64,000 bases of DNA from Geomobilimonas luticola (GTDB lineage: Bacteria; Desulfobacterota; Desulfuromonadia; Geobacterales; Geobacteraceae). Every line of letters begins with the position of its first letter. Positions within the stretch are counted from its first letter, which is position 1. The stretch spans positions 124,001 through 188,000 of the forward strand of contig NZ_JAHCVK010000002.1 of NCBI RefSeq assembly GCF_018476905.1, in the 5' to 3' direction. Positions 24,130 to 32,936 of the stretch are shown piece after piece. Under the pieces are notes generated by a model, which did no database searches, was not told the origin of the DNA, and saw only the letters and a list, made by a program, of their open reading frames with translations. The position numbers were made by a program, and so were the translations under genes.

Positions 24130-26748
24130 ATGGAGTGGTACCGCAAAACCATAGCAGATACCCTTGCCGAGCTCGGCTCGTCTCCCGGTGGACTCACTGC
24201 GGAAGAGGCGGCACAGCGCCTGGCTCTCCACGGGCCCAACGAACTCGTGGAGAAGCTGGGCCGCACGCCTCTGGCCATGCTCCTCGCCCAGTTCACCGAC
24301 TTCTCCATTTTGGTACTCCTCGGGGCGGCGATCCTGTCGGCGGCGGTGGGGGATATCCATGACGCCCTGGCGATCCTGGCCATCGTCGTTCTCAATGCAG
24401 TCATCGGTTTTATCCAGGAATTCCGTGCGGAAAAGGCGATTGCCGCCCTGAAGCGGATGGCCACTCCTTCGACCACCGTGCTGCGTGACGGTACGCCGGT
24501 ACAGATTCCGGCGGGCACCATCGTGCCGGGGGATGTGGTGCTTCTGGAGGCGGGGAACGTGGTGCCGGCCGATCTGAGGCTTGTGGAAGCGGTGCGGCTC
24601 CAGGCGGAGGAGTCGGCCCTGACCGGCGAATCGGTTCCCGTCGAGAAAACCGTGTCTCCCCTGGCCGGTGACCGGCTTCCCCTGGGAGACCGGACCAACC
24701 TGACCTACAAGGGGACGGTGGTGGTGACCGGGCGGGGAAGGGGAGTGGCCGTTGCAACCGGCATGGGGACGGAACTGGGGAAGATCGCCGCCATGCTCCA
24801 GGCGACGGGGGATATGAAGACCCCCCTCCAGAAACGGCTGGCAGGATTCGGCCGGCGGCTTGCCCTGGTGATCATTCTCCTCTGCGCCGTGGTCTTCCTG
24901 CTCGGGTTCCTCCGGGGCGAGCCCCCCCTCCTCATGTTCCTCACCGCCGTCTCCCTTGCCGTAGCCGCCATTCCCGAGGCGCTCCCCGCGGTGGTTACCA
25001 TCTCCCTCGCCCTCGGGGCGCGCAAGATGGTGCGGCAGAACGCCCTCATCCGACGCCTGCCGGCGGTGGAGACCCTCGGCTCCGTGACTCATATCTGCTC
25101 CGACAAGACCGGCACCCTTACCCTGAACCGGATGACCGTGGAACAGGTATGGCTGGAGGGGCGGCTTGTTTCCCCGGTCGACTTGCCGGCACCTGCAGGC
25201 TCCCCTGCCGTTACCCCCGGTGACTGGCTGCTGGCGGCGTCAGCCCTCTGCAACGATGTGCATTATGATGGCACGGCGGCGGGGGTGGGGGACCCTACCG
25301 AGGTGGCCCTTTACGCCATGGCTGCCGCGGGAGGGTACGGCAAGAAGGAACTGGTCCACCGGTTCCCCCGGCTGGCGGAACTCCCCTTCGATGCGGGGCG
25401 GATGTGCATGACCACGTTCCATCGGGGGGAGGAGGGGGTCGTTTCCTTCACCAAGGGGGCTGCGGAGGTACTACTGGCACGCTCCACCCATGTTTTGACC
25501 TCTTCCGGGCCCTCACCGCTCGATCGGGACGGGTTGTCCCGCGCCAGCGAACAGATGGCCGATCAGGGGCTGCGGGTGCTGGCCCTGGCCATGCGGCGCT
25601 GGGAACGGGTGCCTGACCTGCTGGAATCGGATGTGGAAGCCGGGCTTACCCTGATAGGTCTGGTCGGCATGCTCGACCCTCCCCGCGAAGAGGCGGTGGC
25701 GGCTGTGGCGCTCTGCCGCGGGGCGGGGATAACACCGGTGATGATCACCGGAGACCATCCCGTCACGGCCCGGGTCATCGCCCGGCGGGTCGGCATTCTC
25801 ACCGACGGTGGTGAGCTGGTGCTGACCGGCAGGGAGCTGGAGGACCTGTCGCTGGAAGAGTTCGAGCGGGAGGTGGAGCGGGTGCGGGTCTACGCCCGGG
25901 TCGCCCCGGAGCAGAAACTTAAGATCGTCCAGGCGCTCCAGGAGAGAGGGTATTACGTTGCCATGACCGGCGACGGGGTGAACGATGCGCCGGCCCTGCA
26001 GCGGGCCGACATCGGGGTCGCCATGGGGATCACCGGCACCGACGTGGCGAAGGAGGCGGCGGCCATGATCCTTCTGGACGACAACTTTGCCACCATCGTC
26101 AAGGCGGTCAGGGAGGGACGGCGGATCTACGCCAACATCCTCAAGTTCATAGTCTATTCCATTACCTCCAACACCGGCACCCTCGTCGCCATCTGCTGTG
26201 CTCCCCTGATCGGGCTGCCGCTGCCGCTCCTCCCGATCCAGATCCTTTGGCTCAACTTGCTCTGCGACAGTCTCCCCGGGTTGGCACTGACGGCCGAGCC
26301 TGCAGAGCCCGATGTCATGGAGCGTCCCCCCGTCAAACCTGACGAAGGAATCTTTGATAGCGGCCGCGGCTGGTTCATCGCCGGCTTCGGCATCCTGATC
26401 GGGATCGTCGCCCTCATCCTCCAGCAGTACGCCATGGCGGCCGGCATGGCGTGGCAGACCATGGTCTTCACGTTCCTCGTGGCGAACCGGATGGCGGTGG
26501 CATTCACCGTCCGTTCAGGACGGCAGTCACTCTTCCGGATAGGTATATTCAGTAACCGACTGCTTGTCGTCGCCGTCCTTTTCACGCTGGCTCTGCAACT
26601 GGCGGCGGTCTACCTGCCGCTTGCCCATTCCCTCTTCAGCACCGCATCCCTCGCTCCGGCAGAACTCGCGGTGACCCTCATCCTCGCCGCCGGCATGCTG
26701 GCGGTGGGGGAGGGGGAGAAGTGGCTGCTTAGGCTGTTGATGCGTTGA
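24130..26748 (+). CDS. Cation-translocating P-type ATPase (P2/Ca2+-ATPase-like)
   Basis: An 872-residue P-type ATPase with N-terminal cation-ATPase domain, actuator loop TGES (about 165-168), helix-4 motif PEALPAVV near residue 281, phosphorylation site DKTGT with Asp325, and hinge GDGVNDAPAL near 614. Six C-terminal membrane helices follow. PEALP rather than CPC rules out heavy-metal P1B pumps and fits the P2 class (Ca2+ or Mn2+, less likely Na+); the ion is not certain. The 3' end of this gene is repeated, in decayed form, at 31322-31480. Confidence 0.9.
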   Translation: MEWYRKTIADTLAELGSSPGGLTAEEAAQRLALHGPNELVEKLGRTPLAMLLAQFTDFSILVLLGAAILSAAVGDIHDALAILAIVVLNAVIGFIQEFRAEKAIAALKRMATPSTTVLRDGTPVQIPAGTIVPGDVVLLEAGNVVPADLRLVEAVRLQAEESALTGESVPVEKTVSPLAGDRLPLGDRTNLTYKGTVVVTGRGRGVAVATGMGTELGKIAAMLQATGDMKTPLQKRLAGFGRRLALVIILLCAVVFLLGFLRGEPPLLMFLTAVSLAVAAIPEALPAVVTISLALGARKMVRQNALIRRLPAVETLGSVTHICSDKTGTLTLNRMTVEQVWLEGRLVSPVDLPAPAGSPAVTPGDWLLAASALCNDVHYDGTAAGVGDPTEVALYAMAAAGGYGKKELVHRFPRLAELPFDAGRMCMTTFHRGEEGVVSFTKGAAEVLLARSTHVLTSSGPSPLDRDGLSRASEQMADQGLRVLALAMRRWERVPDLLESDVEAGLTLIGLVGMLDPPREEAVAAVALCRGAGITPVMITGDHPVTARVIARRVGILTDGGELVLTGRELEDLSLEEFEREVERVRVYARVAPEQKLKIVQALQERGYYVAMTGDGVNDAPALQRADIGVAMGITGTDVAKEAAAMILLDDNFATIVKAVREGRRIYANILKFIVYSITSNTGTLVAICCAPLIGLPLPLLPIQILWLNLLCDSLPGLALTAEPAEPDVMERPPVKPDEGIFDSGRGWFIAGFGILIGIVALILQQYAMAAGMAWQTMVFTFLVANRMAVAFTVRSGRQSLFRIGIFSNRLLVVAVLFTLALQLAAVYLPLAHSLFSTASLAPAELAVTLILAAGMLAVGEGEKWLLRLLMR

Positions 26749-26776
26749 ATCCATAAGTGAAATTCCGTGCCAGAGC

Positions 26777-26805
26777 TTGCTAAATACCCTTGCAGCCGAT
26801 ATGAT
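26777..26805 (+). promoter_or_regulatory. Promoter of the CheB-CheR / kinase / receiver operon
   Basis: TTGCTA (26777-26782), 17 bp, TATGAT (26800-26805), 33 bp before the start codon at 26839. Confidence 0.55.
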
Positions 26806-26838
26806 AGAGCTTCAAAGTGAATGCTATGGAGTGGTGTA

Positions 26839-29508
26839 ATGATCAATAAGTCCGCAAAGAGTTCACGTGCCGGTAAAAAGCAGTCTCCCGCAACGATCCA
26901 GTCGATGCCTGAACCTGAACAGAAAGGCTTCGAGATGCGATTCCCGGTTGTTGCCATCGGGGCATCTGCGGGGGGACTGGAAGCTTTGACCCAATTCCTT
27001 GAGCAGGTGCCGCACAACAGTGGCCTTGCCTTCGTGGTGATCCAGCATCTTGACCCGGACCATGTTGCTCTGTTGCCGGAACTTTTGCAGCGGGTTACCC
27101 GTATGCATGTGATGCCGGTCAAGGACCGGATTCGTGTCAAACCGGATTGCGTCTACGTCATCCCTCCCAATCGCGACATGTCGATTCTGCACGGAACGCT
27201 CCACCTTTTCGAGGCAGCCGAGCCCCGCGGTCTCCGTCTCCCCATTGATCATTTCTTCCGCTCGCTCGCTGATGACTGCAAGGAACGAAGCATCGGCGTG
27301 ATCCTTTCCGGCATGGGGTCCGATGGTACCCTTGGACTGCGGGCAATCAAGGAGAAAGGTGGGTTGACTCTGGTGCAGGACCCGGGTTCTGCCAAGTTCA
27401 ACGGCATGCCCAATAGTGCCATCAGTTTTGGTCTGGCAGACATAGTCGCTCGCGCCGAAGATATACCGGGAAAGATCCTGGATTATCTCCAGCATACCCC
27501 CATGACCGCGCCGCCGAAGGCGAAACTCGAAGACAAGGAGTTGAGCGCTCTCGACAAAATCGTCATTCTCCTTCGGTCCGAATCGGGCAATGATTTTTCT
27601 CTCTACAAGAAGAGCACCCTCTATCGCCGGATAGAACGCCGCATGGGTATTCATCAGATCGATTCCATTGCTGCCTATGTCCGTTATCTCCAGGCGAATC
27701 ATCAGGAGTTGGAGCTTCTCTTCAAGGAGTTCCTGATTGGCGTGACCAGTTTTTTCCGGGACCCTGCCGCATGGGAAACCCTGAAAAACGATGTGATCCC
27801 GGCAATGCTGGCCAGTCATCCGGAGGGAGGGGTTCTGCGGGCCTGGTCGGCAGGGTGTTCAACGGGCGAGGAGGCCTACTCGCTGGCCATCATATTCAAG
27901 GAAGTTCTGGAATCGCTCAATCCGCCGGTACATTTCACCCTGCAACTCTTTGCCACCGACCTGGACCGTGAAGCCATCGACAAGGCCCGACAGGGTCTCT
28001 TCCTTCCCAATATTGCCAGTGACGTTTCAGCCGAGCGGCTGAACAGGTTTTTCACCAAGGATGAAGATGGCTACCGGATCAACAAGGAGATCCGGGAAAT
28101 GGTGACCTTCGCCACCCAGAACATCATTACCGATCCCCCCTTTACTAAACTGGATTTCCTCATTTGTCGCAATGTGTTGATTTACCTTGATGTGGAAATG
28201 CAAAAGAAGCTCCTGCCGCTCTTCCATTACGCACTCAGCCCCGGCGGAGTGTTGTTCCTCGGGAGTGCCGAAACCCTTGGTTCAAGTGCCGAACTCTACT
28301 CGACGCTCAATGCCAAATTGAGGCTTTTCCGCCGCGATAACAGCATTAGTCGGGCTAACATGGTATCGTTTCCTTCAACTTTTGTTCCGGTTGCACCGGG
28401 CACGCCCAAGGAGCCTTCATTTGTGAAACCCGAAATAAATTTCCAGGCATCAGCCGACAGAATTCTGCTGCAAAAACACTCACCGCCGGCCGTCCTGGTC
28501 AACGAGCAGGGAGATATCGTCTATATCAGCGCCCGTACCGGCAAATATCTGGAACCTCCCGTGGGAAAGGCAAACCTGAATGTATTCGCCATGGCTCGGG
28601 AAGGACTTCGGTCCGAACTGCTCGCCACATTTCAGAAAGCGCATCGCCAGAACACGCCGGTGACCGTGCGGAATATCCGGATCGGTGCCAACGGCGGGAG
28701 CCAGTCCATCGATCTCATCATCCAGAAAATGGAAGAGCCGGAGTTGCACGGGATGGTGATGATCATTTTCAAGGACGTGGAACCCTGTCCCGCACCTGCC
28801 GTCAAAAAACGCGGTGCCAAAACGGCAGATGCCGTGAGTTCCCGGATATCCGAACTGGAACAGGAACTTCAGCAAACCCTTGAAAAGCTCAGGATCAATC
28901 GCGAAGAGTTACAGACGACACGGGAAGAGATGCAAACCTCCCAGGAAGAGCTGAAGGCTTCAAATGAGGAACTGCAGTCGATTAACGAAGAATTGCAATC
29001 CACTAACGAAGAGCTGACCACCTCAAAAGAGGAGATGCAGTCCATGAACGAGGAACTGCAGACGGTGAACTCCGAGCAGCAGGCTAAAGTGGACGAGCTG
29101 TCCCATCTTAACGACGACATGCGCAATTTCCTCAACAGCACCGAGGTCGCCACCATCTTTCTCGACAGCCAGTTGAACATCCGTCGCTTTGCCAACGCCT
29201 CAAGCAAGCTGTTCAAGCTGATTCCCGGCGATGTGGGGAGGCCCCTTTCCGATATCGTCAATGATCTCTGTTACCCCGAAATGACCGAGGATGCCGAAAG
29301 AGTTCTGCGGACACTGGTATATTCGGAAAAACAGGTGACCTCCGTGAATGGACGCTGGTTCTCCGTCCGGATCATGCCGTATCGTACGTTGGTTGATGTG
29401 ATCGACGGGGTGGTGATCACCATGACCGATATCACTGTTTTCAAGCAGACGGAACAAGAGCTCAGGGATGAAATCGAAAGGCTCAGTCAGGGACGCAAGA
29501 ATGAATGA
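26839..29508 (+). CDS. CheB-CheR-PAS fusion sensory protein
   Basis: An 889-residue cytoplasmic protein. Residues about 36-215 are a CheB-type methylesterase with Ser43 (GASAGG), His70 and Asp162 as triad candidates. Residues about 230-485 are a CheR-type methyltransferase (SFFRDPAAW, WSAGCSTGEEAYSLA, CRNVLIYLD). A PAS-like linker, a heptad-rich coiled coil of repeated EELQ/NEEL units (about 675-755) and a C-terminal PAS domain complete it. CheB lacks its usual receiver. The protein overlaps the following kinase gene by 8 nt. No chemoreceptor is adjacent, so it may control the kinase through methylation or PAS signalling rather than taxis. ATG 26839 follows GGAG by 8 nt. Confidence 0.9.
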   Translation: MINKSAKSSRAGKKQSPATIQSMPEPEQKGFEMRFPVVAIGASAGGLEALTQFLEQVPHNSGLAFVVIQHLDPDHVALLPELLQRVTRMHVMPVKDRIRVKPDCVYVIPPNRDMSILHGTLHLFEAAEPRGLRLPIDHFFRSLADDCKERSIGVILSGMGSDGTLGLRAIKEKGGLTLVQDPGSAKFNGMPNSAISFGLADIVARAEDIPGKILDYLQHTPMTAPPKAKLEDKELSALDKIVILLRSESGNDFSLYKKSTLYRRIERRMGIHQIDSIAAYVRYLQANHQELELLFKEFLIGVTSFFRDPAAWETLKNDVIPAMLASHPEGGVLRAWSAGCSTGEEAYSLAIIFKEVLESLNPPVHFTLQLFATDLDREAIDKARQGLFLPNIASDVSAERLNRFFTKDEDGYRINKEIREMVTFATQNIITDPPFTKLDFLICRNVLIYLDVEMQKKLLPLFHYALSPGGVLFLGSAETLGSSAELYSTLNAKLRLFRRDNSISRANMVSFPSTFVPVAPGTPKEPSFVKPEINFQASADRILLQKHSPPAVLVNEQGDIVYISARTGKYLEPPVGKANLNVFAMAREGLRSELLATFQKAHRQNTPVTVRNIRIGANGGSQSIDLIIQKMEEPELHGMVMIIFKDVEPCPAPAVKKRGAKTADAVSSRISELEQELQQTLEKLRINREELQTTREEMQTSQEELKASNEELQSINEELQSTNEELTTSKEEMQSMNEELQTVNSEQQAKVDELSHLNDDMRNFLNSTEVATIFLDSQLNIRRFANASSKLFKLIPGDVGRPLSDIVNDLCYPEMTEDAERVLRTLVYSEKQVTSVNGRWFSVRIMPYRTLVDVIDGVVITMTDITVFKQTEQELRDEIERLSQGRKNE

Positions 29509-30886
29509 CGACCCGGAATCTACGTTGCCGTCCGCACGACGACTTAGGAGCAGTGCCGAGAAGCGTCTCGTGAACGCAGCCTCGAAATATGCTCTTCCGC
29601 AATCGAAGGAAGATGCGTTGAAGCTCGTTCATGAATTGCATGTGCACCAGATCGAACTGGAGATGCAGAATGACGAGCTGCATCGGGCACAGGACGAATT
29701 GCGCAGTTCGCGGGACCGCTACTCTCTGCTCTACGATTTTGCTCCCGTCGGGTACTTCACCCTCGATCGGCAGGGAATGATCCTGACCGCCAATCTCACC
29801 GGGGCAAGTCTGCTGAATACAGAGCGTTCCCGCCTGATCAGACGAAGTTTCGGCGGTTTTTTCGAAGGAGAAAACTATACGCTTTTCAAGGAAATGCTCA
29901 CCAGGGTATTTTTGAACAGTGAGCCCCAGACGTTTGAACTACTGATGTCGAAAGCGGTGAAACGACCGTTGTATATGCATGTAGAGGCGTTGGCTGTCGA
30001 GCCGGGAGAGGAATGTCTTATTGCGGTGGTAAACATCACGGCACGGAAACAGGCAGAGGATGCACTCAGCCGTGCCCATGATGAACTGGAGCAACGTATA
30101 GCGGAACGGACCGCCGAACTGGCATTGACGGTTGACCTGCAAAAAAAGGAAATGGAAGAGCGTTTGCAGACGCTTGAAAAACTCCGGGAAAGCGAACTGT
30201 TGTTGATCCAGCAGAGCCGGATGGCGGCCATGGGGGAGATGCTTACCAATATTGCCCACCAGTGGCGTCAGCCCCTGAATGTCATGGGGCTTCTGATTCA
30301 GCAACTGGGTATGAGCAAGGATGCCGAGGAGCTGGACAGGGAGTTGATCGATCATAACGTGGCTAAGATGATGGAAATTCTCAGGCACTTATCGCAAACC
30401 ATCGACGACTTCCGTGCTTTTACCGAACCGGACAGGGAGAAGTGTCCGTTCGCGGTAAACCAGGTCATTGCTAAAACGCTCCATCTTGTCGAGTCTCTCT
30501 TTTCCACCCAGAGGATTTCAATAACATTCGACCAGGGAGCAGATACACAACTATCAGGACATCCCAACGAATTCTGTCAGGCGCTGTTGAATCTGCTCAT
30601 AAATGCGAGGGATGCACTCGTTGAATCGAAGCCGGAAAAAAAATGGATAAAGGTGTGTTCGCGGTCTGTGGACGGTCGGGCGGTAGTAACGGTAACCGAT
30701 AATGGCGGAGGTATCCGTAACGATATCATAGACAATATTTTCGATCCCTATTTTACTACCAAGAGCTTGGGTAAAGGGAGCGGGATCGGGCTCTACATGT
30801 CAAAAATAATCATTGAAAAGAATATGGGCGGTCGCTTGACGGTCAGCAATGTTGCAGGAGGCGCGGAATTCAGAGTCGAGGTGTGA
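29501..30886 (+). CDS. PAS-domain sensor histidine kinase
   Basis: A 461-residue soluble kinase. An N-terminal helix (about 40-75) leads into a PAS domain starting DRYSLLYDFAPVGYFTLD, then a coiled coil, the phospho-acceptor His253 in IAHQWRQPLN, and a HATPase domain with N box NLLINARDAL, G1 DNGGGI and G2 GKGSGIGLYMSK. No membrane segment is seen, so the signal is cytoplasmic or comes from the CheB-CheR protein. The start at 29501 overlaps the upstream stop; an in-frame ATG at 29468 is the alternative. The receiver protein starts right after its stop codon. Confidence 0.88.
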   Translation: MNDDPESTLPSARRLRSSAEKRLVNAASKYALPQSKEDALKLVHELHVHQIELEMQNDELHRAQDELRSSRDRYSLLYDFAPVGYFTLDRQGMILTANLTGASLLNTERSRLIRRSFGGFFEGENYTLFKEMLTRVFLNSEPQTFELLMSKAVKRPLYMHVEALAVEPGEECLIAVVNITARKQAEDALSRAHDELEQRIAERTAELALTVDLQKKEMEERLQTLEKLRESELLLIQQSRMAAMGEMLTNIAHQWRQPLNVMGLLIQQLGMSKDAEELDRELIDHNVAKMMEILRHLSQTIDDFRAFTEPDREKCPFAVNQVIAKTLHLVESLFSTQRISITFDQGADTQLSGHPNEFCQALLNLLINARDALVESKPEKKWIKVCSRSVDGRAVVTVTDNGGGIRNDIIDNIFDPYFTTKSLGKGSGIGLYMSKIIIEKNMGGRLTVSNVAGGAEFRVEV

Positions 30887-30887
30887 C

Positions 30888-31319
30888 ATGGAACTTGCAC
30901 GGAATTCATCATCTGCGGTTACTATCCTGTTTGTCGAAGACGACCACGATACCATGGAAATACTCCAAATCCTGATGGCCAGGAAATTCCCCGATGTCAG
31001 GATCCATCAAGCTGAAAACGGTGAATTGGGGGTCAGTCTCTGCAGAGAGAACGTGTTTGACATCGTCATAACTGACATTAACCTGCCGGGAATCGACGGC
31101 ATCTGCATGGCCAGAGAAATCAAGTCCATGAAACCGGACACGAAATTCATCGTGTTGTCCGGCTACAACGAAAAATCGTATCTCAATAAGTTGGACGACC
31201 TCGGGATCACGGATTTTATGGTGAAACCGATCGATACAAACATTCTATTCAAGCTCATTGAAAACCGTGTCAAACAGGTTTTGCGCGAGCGCTATAACCC
31301 ATCTCTTTTAATCCATTGA
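30888..31319 (+). CDS. Single-domain response regulator
   Basis: A 143-residue receiver-only protein: acidic pair Glu17/Asp18-Asp19 in VEDDHD, phospho-acceptor Asp63 in ITDINLPG, conserved Ser91 in LSGYNEK and Lys113 in MVKPID. No output domain follows, so it acts by protein contact or in a phosphorelay. The ATG is 1 nt after the kinase stop (TGACATG), so the three genes form a tight operon. Codon choice in the three genes is visibly less GC-biased than in the flanking ATPase and Lut genes. Confidence 0.9.
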   Translation: MELARNSSSAVTILFVEDDHDTMEILQILMARKFPDVRIHQAENGELGVSLCRENVFDIVITDINLPGIDGICMAREIKSMKPDTKFIVLSGYNEKSYLNKLDDLGITDFMVKPIDTNILFKLIENRVKQVLRERYNPSLLIH

Positions 31320-31321
31320 GG

Positions 31322-31480
31322 TTTCGTGCAGCAACTGGCTGCTGTCTACCTGCCGCTGCCCCATTCCCTCTTCATTACCGCTTCCCATACTCCGGCCGAA
31401 CTGGTTGATCCTCATCGTCGCTGCGGCATGCTGGCGGTTGGGAGAGGGAGAAATTGCTGCTGCGGCTGTTGCGGCGGTGA
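31322..31480 (+). pseudogene. Decayed second copy of the 3' end of the P-type ATPase gene
   Basis: This stretch aligns over about 155 bp, roughly 80% by hand, with 26591-26748, the last 52 codons of the ATPase gene. It still encodes QLAAVYLPL.HSLF.TAS and GMLAVG in the right order, but small deletions put the parts in different frames. The two copies are direct repeats that flank the whole CheB-CheR/kinase/receiver operon. Confidence 0.85.
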
Positions 31481-31520
31481 ATCTCACAGTTCAATTCCAT
31501 GAATTTCAATTTGCATGATA

Positions 31521-31535
31521 TAACATGATATGTTA
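31521..31535. promoter_or_regulatory. MqsA operator palindrome
   Basis: TAACAT-GAT-ATGTTA is a perfect palindrome with the same half-site length and 3-bp spacer as the E. coli MqsA site TAACCT-N3-AGGTTA. It lies 11 bp upstream of the mqsR start codon. Confidence 0.7.
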
Positions 31536-31546
31536 CTTCTTGAGTT

Positions 31547-31823
31547 ATGGAGAAGCGCCGTCCCCACTATCCCTTGGAACTGATCCGGCAACTGGCAGCC
31601 GACCCTGCACGCGCAAGGTTTACGAGGGTGGCTTTGGATGGAGCGGCGGAACTCGGTTTCGACACGGCAACGATGCGGTGCATTATAGGGAAACTACGCC
31701 TACGCCGATGCTGCGATCTGGCAGGATGTCTACCGCCCGGTTGCCTGCGGCATGTCGCTCTATATCAAGCTGACGGTCTATACGGAGGAAAACCTGCTGG
31801 TCGTTTCCTTCAAGAGGAGATAA
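31547..31823 (+). pseudogene. mqsR: mqsR toxin gene broken by an internal frameshifting deletion
   Basis: The N-terminal half reads MEKRRPHYPLELIRQL through ALDGAAELGFDTATMRCIIG in one frame. The C-terminal half reads NYAYADAAIWQDVYRP, then YIKLTVYTEENLLVVSFKRR in the +1 frame, ending TAA at 31821. Intact MqsR proteins carry roughly ten further residues (a DFYKSMT-like segment) between these parts, so a deletion of some 25-30 bp near 31690 removed them and shifted the frame. The toxin should be inactive. The gene precedes mqsA by 3 bp, the usual order for this system (toxin first). Confidence 0.82.
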
Positions 31824-31826
31824 GTC

Positions 31827-32234
31827 ATGAAATGCCCCCTGTGCGGGACCGGCAATCTGGTTCGTGAATCCCGTGATCTCATGTACAGTTACGGAGGCCG
31901 TAGCACAGTTGTCCGACAGTGCGGCGACTTCTGTACCGCCTGCAACGAAGGTATTTTCAGCACCGACGAGTCGGAAAAATACCTGGCTGCGCTCAAAGAG
32001 TTTCGCTCCGAGGTGGACAGGGAACCCCTCGTCCCTTCGGAAGTGAGAAGAATACGGAAGAAATTGGGGCTGACGCAACGGGAGGCGGGAGATATCTTCG
32101 GTGGCGGAATCCGGGCATTTTCCCAGTATGAGCGTGGTGAGACCCGGCAGGGAAAGGCCCTTGACAAGCTTCTGCGCCTCCTTGACCACCATCCTGAACT
32201 CCTCGACGAATTACGCACGAGAGATGCGGCATAG
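31827..32234 (+). CDS. mqsA: MqsA-type antitoxin/repressor
   Basis: A 135-residue intact antitoxin. The N-terminal zinc domain has CPLC (Cys3, Cys6) and the pair CTAC (Cys37, Cys40). The C-terminal HTH domain reads VRRIRKKLGLTQREAGDIFGGGIRAFSQYERG (in parts), the most conserved region of MqsA. It should bind the palindrome at 31521. Since its toxin partner is broken it is an orphan antitoxin or regulator. ATG 31827 follows AAGAGGAGATAAGTC. Confidence 0.9.
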   Translation: MKCPLCGTGNLVRESRDLMYSYGGRSTVVRQCGDFCTACNEGIFSTDESEKYLAALKEFRSEVDREPLVPSEVRRIRKKLGLTQREAGDIFGGGIRAFSQYERGETRQGKALDKLLRLLDHHPELLDELRTRDAA

Positions 32235-32258
32235 CATTAATCTGCGCTGAAATTGCGA

Positions 32259-32295
32259 AAGCCCCGCTTCGAGCATCTGCCGAGCGGGGTTTTTG
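32259..32295 (+). terminator. Intrinsic terminator after mqsA
   Basis: CCCCGCT (32262-32268) pairs with AGCGGGG (32283-32289), preceded by AAAG and followed by TTTTT. Confidence 0.8.
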
Positions 32296-32395
32296 CATCT
32301 GCTCACATCTGATAGGAAAAGGCCTAGGAAGGGTGTACGTGACGCTCGACTCGCCGTCGTATCGCCTAGAATACTTGTTCGGTTGAAAATAGAGC

Positions 32396-32827
32396 TTAAA
32401 TATCCAGCACTACTGTCCCCTTCCACCTTCTCTCCACCCGTTCGACCTTCAGCCGGTAGAGGGTCGCCGCCTTGACGTCCGCCAGCAAGTGGTGGCGCGT
32501 GGGGTCGATCCGTTCGCCGGAGCAATGGGCCTGCAGCGTAAAACCGCCAAGACTGTCTCCTAGTGACATCTCATCCACCCTGAGCAGGAGTTGCCGCGCG
32601 TCTTTGAGGTAGATCAGCTCGTTGAGAAAGTCCATGAGGAGCAGGTCGAGGGCTTCCTGCCGGAGGCTGATATCTGCTGTTTCCTGCGTCCCGATGGCGG
32701 CCGGATTTTCCACCATCTCGTTTAGCAGAGCTTCGGCGGCGGCGCGGAACAGTTCTTCCCGGCTCTCCCCCCAGAGGGCGAAGGCGGCGTCGGCGGTGGC
32801 GATGTCTTCTATGTAGCGGTAGGGCAT
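32396..32827 (-). CDS. Archease family protein
   Basis: A 143-residue archease, the small metal-binding cofactor that helps RtcB ligase react with GTP and turn over. Family traits are the N-terminal YRYIEDIATADAAFALWGES, EELFRAAAEALLNEMV, the LLMDFLNELIYLKD segment and the closing WKGTVVLDI. It lies two genes downstream of rtcB on the same strand. ATG 32827 follows GGAGTACCC; longer in-frame starts run through a palindromic repeat. It is unusually divergent at the N terminus (ATADAAF where many have HTADVG). Confidence 0.85.
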   Translation of the reverse strand: MPYRYIEDIATADAAFALWGESREELFRAAAEALLNEMVENPAAIGTQETADISLRQEALDLLLMDFLNELIYLKDARQLLLRVDEMSLGDSLGGFTLQAHCSGERIDPTRHHLLADVKAATLYRLKVERVERRWKGTVVLDI

Positions 32828-32850
32828 GGGTACTCCAGGCTGGTACATCA

Positions 32851-32929
32851 ACCCCCCTCCCGACCTCCCCCCGCTTGGGGGAGGAGAGTTGTCTCCCTCC
32901 CCAGGAGGGGTAGGGCTGGGGAAGGGGGT
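32851..32929. repeat. ACCCCC...GGGGGT nested palindromic repeat
   Basis: Outer arms ACCCCC and GGGGGT (32851-32856, 32924-32929) enclose CTCCCCC-CGCTT-GGGGGAG and CCTCCCCAGGAGGGG hairpins. It occupies the gap between the DRTGG protein and archease genes and belongs to the family at 11563 and 17803. Confidence 0.7.
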
Positions 32930-32936
32930 AAAGATG

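Noticed and set aside
26766-26785. Minus-strand TGGCACG word resembling a sigma-54 -24 element
   Set aside because: The -12 part is TTCAC instead of TTGC and no gene follows in that direction.
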